The position numbers were made by a program, and so were the translations under genes. 64,000 bases of DNA from Ischnura elegans (Eukaryota; Arthropoda; Insecta; Odonata; Coenagrionidae), in assembly GCF_921293095.1 (NCBI RefSeq), contig NC_060248.1:74469243-74533242 (forward strand), read 5' to 3'. Positions 45,130 to 53,903 of this stretch are shown here, one piece after another (within the stretch, counting starts at the first letter, position 1; each line of letters begins with the position of its first letter). Under the pieces are notes generated by a model, which had not been told where the DNA came from, searched no databases, and saw only the letters and a list, made by a program, of their open reading frames with translations.

Positions 45130-45560
45130 TTTACTACATTTACGTAATATCCTGCGAGCCTCCTCCAATGTGTATGGGGGTGATCAATTACCAATATGCA
45201 AGAGGATTCCCACCAGTGGCGCAGCGAGGGGGGGGGGGTTTGGGGAATAAATTTAAATTTTTAAGTTTAATCCATTTTACTTAATTGGATAGATATTACT
45301 ATTAGAATGATGTAAGGATTAATAAAATATCCCTCAGAAAGCCGTAAAACTCAACATTTTGAACCATTTATCTTAAAATTCCGCAATTTATTATTGTCGC
45401 ACGTACCGCTTATCCTGGTGGGTATTCCATACCCCCATACACCCCGGTATTAGTTGCACCTAAACCCCCTCCCCCCCAGCCTTAGTTCTTAGCTGCGCCC
45501 TTGATTCCCACATTCACACCACACGGTCATAAAAATGTTACGCATACTAACAAACTAACT
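45130..45560 (-). mobile_element. CR1 3' UTR fragment split by a hAT MITE
   Basis: 45130-45213 and 45504-45560 are the reverse complement of the CR1 tail (CCTGCGAGCC, GTGATCAATTACCA, ATTCCCACATTCACACCACA). The hAT element lies between. Confidence 0.8.
45214..45503 (+). mobile_element. hAT-type MITE, perfect 8-bp TSD
   Basis: Starts CAGTGGCGCAGC, ends GCTGCGCCCTTG. Flanked by ATTCCCAC at 45206-45213 and 45504-45511. Shares its core with 18471-18680. Confidence 0.88.
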
Positions 45561-45605
45561 GCAGAACCTCAGACTTAAAACGGACTTCAACGTTCTACGA
45601 TCTGA

Positions 45606-45839
45606 AGGCCTGGTTACACGATACATTAACACGTACGGGTTAATGTCTAAATGTATGAACGCGAGAATGAACGCCAAATGCACCGTGTAACCACCCAACT
45701 TGTGCGAATGCATGAACGGAAAATAGAACCTGTTCTAATTTGGTTCATGCATTCGTACGTGTTCCGTTCCGGTCCACCAAAAGCATTCACGCAAACGTAC
45801 ATTAATTTGTACGTGTTAATGTACCGTGTAACCAGGCCT
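45606..45839. mobile_element. MITE, second AGGCCTGGTTACACG copy
   Basis: Same 15-bp inverted termini and interior as 38201-38435. Flanks TGA / TTA do not match exactly, so the duplication has mutated or boundaries shifted. Confidence 0.8.
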
Positions 45840-45954
45840 TTAAACTCGACTTCCCACTGCCCCGAAGTCCTTCCACTGTTGAATTGTAGAATACCGACTC
45901 GTTCCACCCGCTACCTCTCCCTACTCCATCTGCCTATTCCCAGAATCTCCCTAA
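45840..45954 (+). pseudogene. Unidentified ORF remnant interrupted by the Harbinger element
   Basis: A frame reading NSTSHCPEVLPLLNCRIPTR and RYLSLLHLPIPRISL ends at 45954 and appears to resume after 50950 as KRSPSYRLSSLLNLLPSSID. The Harbinger element inserted into it with a TAA duplication. It resembles the C-terminal tail of some LINE proteins, but I cannot assign it. Confidence 0.35.
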
Positions 45955-46170
45955 AGGCTCAATTACACTGGGCTAGTTTACACGCTACACGCCGGCGACT
46001 AAACAAGCTGGCTTGTTGGCGAGTGAGCTTGTTCCCGAGTACACTGGGTTTTTTCCACTCGCTCAGTAGCCAATAGGCTAGCGTGTGGACACCACCTGTT
46101 TTTGCCTTCATCCGTACGGTTGAGTGTTTACTAGTGGTTTGTGTTCTGTAGTGTGCAAGCAGTGCCCATC

Positions 46171-49100
46171 ATGAAGTGGAATGTGAGTAATATTTCTTTG
46201 TTTTTACAAGTTTATGAGCCGTATGCTGCATTGTGGAACGTAAAACATAAAGACTACTGCAATAAATCGTTGAGAGATACGTTGTTTCAACAACTCATGT
46301 CTGATTTGGAAAAACATAAGTTGTTAGGGTCAATGGATATGAAGCAGGTTAAGGCTAAAATAAAGGCCCTCAAAGATGTCTATAGAGGAGAATTGGCTAA
46401 AATTGAGAAAAGCAGGAAGAGTGGCTGTGGGACGGATGATTTGTATGTACCTAAGCTACAGTGGTTCAACGAAGCAAGTTACTGGAGTGAGGTTTTGGCA
46501 ACTAGAAGCAGTACATCAAATTTGGTAAGTAAATTTATTAACACATCAATGTAGCATAGTACAAATGATTTTTTGGTGCTCAGATACATTGTTTAAGGTT
46601 TCTTTAGTCCAAGTTTCTCCCATTGCCAGGGTAGAGGATTAACTTCCGTGAAGTATTTCATGAAATCTTGTCTGACTTCCATAGCAGTTTTACTTGCATT
46701 GCTATTGCCTCGTATGTTTACTGGTTGTATTATGTTAGTTTCTTGCCTCCATTGACCTGCAGCTCGATTCTGTAAATGTCATACCTGTGCTTCGCGTGGT
46801 TCGAACCACAGTGGAGTTCTCACGCCTCTCACCGTGAAAGACGTTCAAGCGATCCTGTAAGCCTGTGTCGTGAGATGTTTGACGGATTGCGAACGATCAC
46901 TTCAGTTTCTTATGTTGGTAGCTGTGCGGATGCAAGGAACGAATCAGAATCTCCGACACAAACTTACTTCAGCGGCCAACTGCAACTTCAGTTACCATAG
47001 AGAAACATATACAATGCCGTGGAATATTCACTCCCAAAGTAAATAATACTTCTTTACTCAATTTTGAGTGAGGTCTTTTCTTTTAAAAGTGCCTATTAAA
47101 GATAAGTTACGGTTGCTTAATTAGTTAATAGCTATAAACTGTATATTACCTCTTTTATATGTTGTCAAGTGCTGCGTATCAAAGTCAGTTATCACGTAGC
47201 GGGCTCGTAATTGCACAATTAGCTCTAATTTCCTCATGATATGGAGCTAATGCTTACGCGGAATGAGAACAAGTGTTATTTTATTATTTAATAATGGTTC
47301 ACTCTCGTATGTGTTTGAGCTGTTCTCATCATTTCAGTACATATAATTTTAAATGCGCTGTGGTGCGTATACATATATGTCTGATTGTGCAAGCACATGC
47401 CACTATTCACGATTTATACTGATGAAAATGTTTCTGGCGCGAATACGAGTAGATTATTAACAGTTTCTGCTAGAGGACGAGATGTTTACATGTCTTAGTA
47501 TTTCTATAATGTCAACAGAAAAACGAATCATGTTGGTCGTGTTACTGAACGGCAGCAATAATGCATGGAAGAGATGGAATAGATGATCAATGTTTATCTT
47601 AACGTACTAAAGTATGCCCCGGCAAGCCATCTAAACGTCTACGAATTAATCGTGGTGTGAACTCAGTGATCCATCGCCAATCTCGCGTCTCGCAGGGAAT
47701 GTTGATATCGCGTATCTGCCGTCGAAGTATATATGTGCATCTATTGCCTCCGTCGACATTGATGCTCATGCAAAAGTAGCGGAGGTATGTAAAGAGCCTC
47801 CATTCTCGTTAATAAAAACAAATCGAAGGCTTGAACTTACGAAATAAATATTAAATAAATCTGTTAACATTCAATACCGCACAATACTTTTACCGTTGGT
47901 TCTACTCCAAATTATTATGAAAATTAAGTTGTCAGTATTTTAATTGTACATTCTAGAAGATGCACAAATATAAGATAATTGTCAAACCCTCAGCGCAAGG
48001 TTTAACTTCCCACCAACTTAAATCGCAATGAACGCCAATCAATTTAAATAGGACGCGAATGTAAATTTAACTTTATGCATTTCTTTTATTTGTTTTTAAT
48101 ACATATTACTTATGCGAAGTGACAATATGAAATAGCCACCATCGTAATTAATGAATAATGTGCTATTAATTATGAATCACAGCGTAAATTCATAATGAAA
48201 AATTAGAGCGCATTGCCGCGACGAAGCTACCACGGGCCCTCTTGGGCGTGAATACTTTCACGGACGCGGCTGTGAGAGTGACGTCACCAAAAAGTTTCAG
48301 AATCGCTCCAGCGTCAAAGCCGTGAATACATTGACGAAATCCGCTTGTGACGGCCATATCACATTTACAGAATCGAGCTGCTGGTGTAACATCTCCTGTG
48401 TACAAATTTTCTCTGTCCACTGCTTGCTGTGGACAGTAATAGCCTGGGGAAGTTTTTCGAAGCCAGTTATGCAAACTGCAGGCAGCCCAAACTACTCTAT
48501 CAACTGTGTCGGTTTTTAGTTGAATTGGTCGGGAGAACACTCGAAAACGCCAGGTTAGTATGCCAAAAGCATTTTCTGAAACTCGCCTGGCTCGGGATAT
48601 CCGATAGTTAAATATTTTTTCTTCATCACTGAGTCCATGCTTACTAAAAGGCTTCATCAGATCAGTGCGTAATGGGAAAGCATCGTCTCCAATGATAACA
48701 GAGTTCTCAGGAAACCCAATGGTTTGATTTTCAATTGCAATGTTGAGAGTACTATCCCTAAATATTGCACTGTCGTTCGCTCTGCCATTTCCTCCTACGT
48801 CTACATATGTAAAACAGTAATCAGCATCCACCATTGCAAAAAGTATAATACTGTACGCTTTCTTGTAGTTGAAGTATTCTGAACCTGAACAAGGAGGTCT
48901 TTTGATGACCACATGTTTGCCATCAATCGCCCCACAGCATCTGGGGACATTCCAGCGTTGGAGGAATAACTTTTCAATTTTTTTCCAATCCTCAACAGTG
49001 TTGGGCATCTGAAAAACGAAAATAATTTATTATAACTTCTTTTCCAGCTGAAATAAGTAAGTAACATATTAGTACAGTCTTTGTTGTAATTGTTGTGCCT

Positions 49101-49631
49101 CTTTTCAGGACCTAAACCAGTCTGAAAATTCAGAACAAGGTGTAGAAGAAGAAACTGATCCTGATGAGCCTGGTATACCAGAAAATACGCCGGCCAAGAA
49201 CAATATCACCGAATCGTCTCCAATAATGAAGCCACCTGAACCGCCTAAAAAAAAAATTTAAAAAATCTGTAGATGTAGCAGACAAAGAAATATCGCAAGC
49301 TATTCAAAAATTAGATGAAATTGCAAACAAAACTACTGTGGACAAGCCGTATGACGAGTTTGGCAAGTATGTAGCTGCTGAATTGCGTCAGTTACCTACG
49401 AGAGCAGCCATCATACTACAACAAGAAATACAAAAGTGTATCACCAATAGTAAGTTACAGTTATTGGACAGTGAAACAGCTCCACAACAATTCGGTAGAT
49501 ATCTTGAATATCCTCAATCAGTTGCTTCTAGCGACGAGGCAAGCAGTAGCTCAAGGCAATCCCATGATGGCGAGGACATATTGAGATCATCAGTTTTGCA
49601 GTCGTTTTCAACATTTCAACAGCTGTATTAA
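46171..49631 (+). CDS. Harbinger MADF/Myb-like DNA-binding protein, two exons, one frameshift
   Basis: Exon 1 (46171-46524) encodes a MADF-like domain of about 110 residues: aromatic and hydrophobic positions at FLQVYEPYAALWNVKHKDY, the middle LRDTLFQQLMSDLE and the closing YVPKLQWFNEASYW. It ends at a consensus donor (TTG|GTAAGT). Exon 2 (49109-49631) follows a pyrimidine-rich acceptor (CTCTTTTCAG) in the same phase and encodes an acidic linker, a Lys run and a C-terminal domain to FQQLY. A 10-A run at 49247-49256 puts the last 120 residues out of frame, by +1 relative to an open reading. PIF/Harbinger elements need such a second protein for nuclear import and DNA binding with the transposase. 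The 2.6-kb intron contains the opposite-strand transposase exon. Confidence 0.75.
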
Positions 49632-50696
49632 TTTTCACATGTCAACAGAATTTGTGCTTTGGACAAATGGTGTATTAAACGACTGTATTAATTTTCATGT
49701 TGTCAACAGAATTTTTGTTCATTAAAAATTGTTTATTATATAATTTAAAACTTGGAATGTGTTTTTATAATTATTACGTCATTTTAAAACCAATTTTTGT
49801 CATTCTGCACTAAAAACAGCTGTTTATGACACTAGCGTTGAAGTGGCTCTTTTTCTCCCTAGGTAAATAAACATCATTTTGATGATCTTTATATGTCGAG
49901 GGCAACGACCTTTTGACACTTCTGTTGTGTATTTCAGTTTTGCCAGCTGTTGTTGTCGGTTCACACAAAAATGGCCACGGCCATGAGCTCGTATCAAAAA
50001 GTGTCACTTTTGGACCTAGTGATGAAATATACTATTATCAAAACAAGGGATGTGAAAATTAATCTAAAAGGGTCATTCCGAAAAAAAACAACCATTTCTA
50101 ATTTAGGATGTTTAAACATTACAAAATACTGTACTTATCTTTTGCTTTACCCATTTTTTGCTTTCATTTTCAACTCGGGTATAGAAAAACTCTTGAGTGT
50201 GTATATAGGGCCTATATATAATTATCATAAGAAATTTTCACTTACCTCGATGAATGGTCGAAGAACACAACAAATTGCCGTAAGTACATAGGGTATGAAC
50301 TTTGATATTGTTGTTTCTGGTACTCTAAATAAGTACTCTAGAGACTTGAACGAATCACCAGTCGCTAAATAACGTAATGTTATCTCTAGTTTTGTGGTTA
50401 CGGGGATTGCCATCCTCAACTTTGTGATCTGTTTTGACAACATTTCCTGTACCATTTCAAGTAGTTCATCAAACTTATCAGCTCTAATTCTTAGTAAATT
50501 TCTATAACCTGCAGGGTCCTCGTTCTTCAATTCTTTAACTAATGCACTTGATGCGCCAAAACGAAAACGTCTTTCTACCCATGGTTTCACCCAAACTTTC
50601 CTATTTTTTCGTTTTGCACTATGTCGTCTTATTAACGCGTTTTTTTAGCACTGTTGACACGACTACCACTCCCGCGAGAACCACTTCTTCCGACAT
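48190..50696 (-). CDS. PIF/Harbinger transposase, two exons, 5' frameshift
   Basis: Exon 2 (49008-48190) encodes the DDE core: CCGAIDGKHV (first Asp), the GxxND segment around residue 70-80, IIGDDAFPL (second Asp) and RVSENAFGILTWRFRVF (Glu), as in HARBI1-like nucleases. Exon 1 (from about 50696 to 50246) encodes the N-terminal helix-turn-helix-like region (RFRFGAS, RIRADKFDELLEMV, TKLEITLRYLATGDSFKSL). It ends GAG|GTAAGT; the acceptor TTTTTCAG precedes exon 2 in phase. A 7-base A-run (50640-50646, T on the plus strand) shifts the frame between the first ATG (50696) and the conserved part. The first ATG in the open frame is at 50590. The intron holds MADF exon 2. Confidence 0.82.
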
Positions 50697-50950
50697 TTTC
50701 TACACAACTGCTTCTTGTCGCTTGTGCACACGCCACAAGCAACTGTGAGTACACTTGGCTAGTTTGCAATCGCATTCGCTCAAAAGCAGACAAGCAGCGT
50801 GTAAAGTCGCCGGCACCATGAGCTTGTTCAGAGCTTTTTTAAAAGCAGCGTGTGAGCGAGTGCGGTGAGTACACTTGGCTAGTTTACAATCTCATTCGCT
50901 CACAAGCTGGCTTGTAGCGTGTAAACTAGCCCAGTGTAATTGAGCCTTAA

Positions 50951-51278
50951 CCAAGCGCTCACCTTCATATCGACTCTCCTCTCTTCTAAATTTGCTCCCT
51001 TCTTCCATAGATCCTTTTTATCTGTCATGCAAGAAACTCACCGTACAAGCTCTGTCCCATCTGTCTGCAAATGAATGTTTCCTTTCTCCACTGGTTAATT
51101 CTTCTTAGTTTTTATAAAGTTATTGTATTGTGTCTAATTCATGTTATTGAAAAAACATTTCACTGTAAATTGGCGTCACGGCTGAATGTGAAAAATTATT
51201 TATATAAATTATACGTCCACTTTCATGCAAATGCAAAACTTACCTACTACTACTACCGTATCGTTAGTATATAATCAT
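50951..51278. other. Flank between Harbinger and CR1
   Basis: Carries the continuation of the interrupted remnant (to about 51110), then AT-rich DNA with a TACTACTAC run near 51245. Nothing else seen. Confidence 0.4.
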
Positions 51279-52877
51279 TTCTGCCTCCAGCTCCTGACCG
51301 GAACGGACGCATCCCTTGCGCGCTCCCCAGGGCCACCTGACTACCTGCGCTTGCTGCTGCTTGCTTGGGTCTTGCTGCTTGTGCATAATAGTGCAGTGAC
51401 ATATATTGTCGTAGCTTATTTGTTTATTAGCGTAGGCTATTTAAATTAGTCTTAGTTTTAATATAGGGGTGCAATATTAATTGTTAGTTGGTGTGGGTTT
51501 TGTGTGTGGTGTGTGCGAGTGAGTGAATATCCTGATTTTGTTTGATCCCGGTTCCTGCGACGTGTGATTATCGAGTATCTGCTAGTAGTGATAAGTAGAA
51601 AACTTACGTATATCTCAAATTTTTCTCTTCCCTTTAGTATTATTTATTGCATAGTTATTTGCACGTTATCTTTATTTGTGTCGCTGCGCCTTTACTAATC
51701 TGGTGTTACGGTCGTTAAGTAGAATATATATTTGGCTGCTTTAGATTTAATTTTTCTATCGGAATAGTGTCTTAATATTATTTAAGTAATTTTGTGATAG
51801 TTGCCCTCTTTCTTTTACATCAGGTGTGTAATCCTAACTCTTAATTCTTATTATAGGCTAACGATATATATACATATTGTTTTAATATATTTTTTTCTGT
51901 TATAAAGCTCTTCATATATTATTTGTTTTACCGTTGTTTTGAGGTCTATTTTGACTGTTAGGATTTTTATTGTAATTTTCGTAGCGCAGCACACTCATTG
52001 TGATCTTGAAAACTCTCGTTCCGTTCTCCAGTAGTGGTCATTTTAGCACATATCTCCCCTTGAAACACAGGTAGTTTCTTCCGTCCCTCTTGTTGTTAGT
52101 CATTGACTCACCCCTTCACTCCTAGCCCTCTCAAAACAACACCTGCGTCCTTGAAGAGCTAGGCACACCTCCCCCCTGCTATCAATCCCTTTTGCTAATC
52201 CGTTTCTTCCACTTTCGGTTAACTCGAGTGACTATTTAGAGGGTAGGAGGTTGACCTTTTTCTTCTTCAGTTATTTTCCATTGCATTTTCGAGTGCGGTT
52301 TTGATATTTTTGCCTTGTTAGCGTTTTTCATGTGTTAGGATATACTTTCACCAAACGCATTGCAACTGATCACACTTTTATCTCAAGGACTCATATACTC
52401 TTTGTTACTTATTTATCCAAAGTCTATTTATACTTATTTATTTAAAGTCTATTTACGCGTATTTATATATTGTTGTTAGTACTTTTATTACTTATTTACC
52501 CTTATTTATACATTTTTGTTAGTCTATCACCCTTTTTATAGCTCTGCTCTTTCGTGGGGATCATATTGCGGGGAATTTATATTTTAGCTAGTTAGTTTCG
52601 TCTTTGCTCTCTTGTTGATTATTATCGTTAATCTATTTGTCCCACGTTAAGTTATATCTTAATTTCGTTAATTAGTCTTCTTTGGAACTATATAGTTTTC
52701 TAGTTTTAAACCCATTAATCGACTTAATCCATATCCAGGTAACTACATTCCCTTATTTACGTTTAAAAAGAGACAAGTTAGTAAGTTTATCGGTTTGTTT
52801 TACTCTCTCAAATATCTACTAAGCGTATCTCCCGTCAGGTAAGCTTTTCTGAAATCCAAAGTTGCGATAGTGATAGG
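51279..52877 (+). promoter_or_regulatory. CR1 5' UTR, presumed internal promoter
   Basis: 1.6 kb, identical in the two copies but for a few changes. GC-rich at the first 100 bases, then T-rich with repeated TATTTATACTTATTTA motifs (52400-52520). LINE transcription normally starts from such a region. No promoter motif can be named with confidence. Confidence 0.5.
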
Positions 52878-53903
52878 ATGCCTTCGAATAGGTCACCCGT
52901 TGCCGGAGTTGAAAACGCCGGTGAATGCGAGGCTCTCGGAGACCGCATTACCGCGTTGGAGACGATGGTGCGGGAACTTCGGGCCCAGTTTGAAAGGGTG
53001 GCTGATACCGCTGAGGGGAATGGTCCGAGGGGTGGTTCTTCGAAAGGTCGCCGTGCCACAGGGGCTGCACGGGTTCGCCCGATTGCAAATAGCGGCTGGT
53101 CGATCGAGAGCCTTCCTCGAGGTCCATCTCTCGATGACGGGGTCACGTCACCCCGTAAATCTGAGTTTTGGAGGGTCGTGTCTCGGAGGGACGGTGGTAG
53201 TGTCACTCTAAGACGGGGTTTGGGGGATGCTGAGGCAAATCCCGTCCCCGTCTCGAACAGGTACCAGTTGCTGTCGGATGGAAACTCCGAGGTGCCTGAC
53301 GTGCCTACTCCTACCCCGAAACCGGCACCTAGGAAGGGGCGTCAGAGTGGGAAGGGGGGGATCATAGTGTTAGGGAGTAGCAATGTCCGTCGTGTGATGG
53401 TCCCGTTACGGGAGAGGGCAGACCGCGAGGGTGTAAGCGACCGTGTAACGTCATGGTGCATCCCTGGTGGCGGTGTTCCTCAGGTGACGCAGGCGGTTGG
53501 TGCGGCGGTACGGGGCACGAAGTGCTCCAGACTGCGGGTCGTGGCTCATGTCGGCGTCAATGATGCCACCTTCCGTGGATCTGAGGAAATTCTAGATTCC
53601 CTCCGGGATCTGAATTCCGAAGTGAAGCGGGTGGGTGGGACCATTGGAGTCGGCATTGAGCTTTCGATTTGTAGTCTTGTCCCGAGGATCGATCGTGGTT
53701 CTCTGGTTTGGAGCCGAGTGGAAGGCATAAACCAGAGGCTGCGTCGTTTCTGCACGGACATCGGAGCCTCCTTCGTGGACCTTAGGCCGGCAATCCGATC
53801 GTGTAGGATCCCTCTGAACCGTTCGGGAGTCCATTACACGGCCGAGTCGGCTAGTCGTGTAGCGAGTAGCATATTTGAGCACTGTAGGTCTTTTTTAGAG
53901 TAG
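52878..53903 (+). CDS. CR1 ORF1 protein with SGNH esterase-like domain
   Basis: 341 aa, ATG start. Residues about 15-45 (LGDRITALETMVRELRAQF) form a likely coiled coil. Residues 50-160 are Arg/Pro-rich and probably disordered and RNA-binding. Residues 160-335 resemble an SGNH/GDSL hydrolase: GGIIVLGSSNVRRV carries the block-I serine (S168), HVGVND (226-229) is the block-III GxND, and SGVHY (H319) is the block-V histidine. The usual Asp three residues before His is Asn/Arg here, so catalysis is uncertain. CR1 and L2 ORF1 proteins commonly carry this esterase, with roles in RNP formation. GC content is much higher than in ORF2. The stop (TAG, 53901-53903) lies six bases after a slippery heptamer. 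Confidence 0.85.
   Translation: MPSNRSPVAGVENAGECEALGDRITALETMVRELRAQFERVADTAEGNGPRGGSSKGRRATGAARVRPIANSGWSIESLPRGPSLDDGVTSPRKSEFWRVVSRRDGGSVTLRRGLGDAEANPVPVSNRYQLLSDGNSEVPDVPTPTPKPAPRKGRQSGKGGIIVLGSSNVRRVMVPLRERADREGVSDRVTSWCIPGGGVPQVTQAVGAAVRGTKCSRLRVVAHVGVNDATFRGSEEILDSLRDLNSEVKRVGGTIGVGIELSICSLVPRIDRGSLVWSRVEGINQRLRRFCTDIGASFVDLRPAIRSCRIPLNRSGVHYTAESASRVASSIFEHCRSFLE
53891..53897 (+). promoter_or_regulatory. Candidate -1 ribosomal frameshift site (T TTT TTA)
   Basis: In the ORF1 frame the codons are TCT TTT TTA GAG TAG. T TTT TTA is a canonical X XXY YYZ slippery heptamer, and a -1 slip enters AGA GTA GAG..., the ORF2 frame, open from 53888. ORF2 has no in-frame ATG before its endonuclease. 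Conserved in copy 2. No strong downstream stem is obvious. Confidence 0.6.

Larger units (their letters stand above)
45955..50947. mobile_element. Complete PIF/Harbinger DNA transposon (4993 bp)
   Basis: Perfect 34-bp terminal inverted repeats: 45955-45988 (AGGCTCAATTACACTGGGCT...) and 50914-50947. Flanking TAA at 45952-45954 and 50948-50950 is the TWA duplication typical of the group. Inside are a MADF-type gene on the plus strand and a transposase gene on the minus strand. Subterminal regions carry repeated AGCTTGTT/GAGCGAGTG blocks, likely transposase-binding sites. Near-intact, but two A-runs break frames. Confidence 0.95.

Noticed and set aside
46776-47000. 74-codon ORF inside the MADF intron
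   Set aside because: No domain and no splice signals joining it to the flanking exons.
52835-53211. ORFs overlapping CR1 ORF1 in other frames
   Set aside because: Shadows of the GC-rich ORF1; identical in copy 2 only because the elements are identical.
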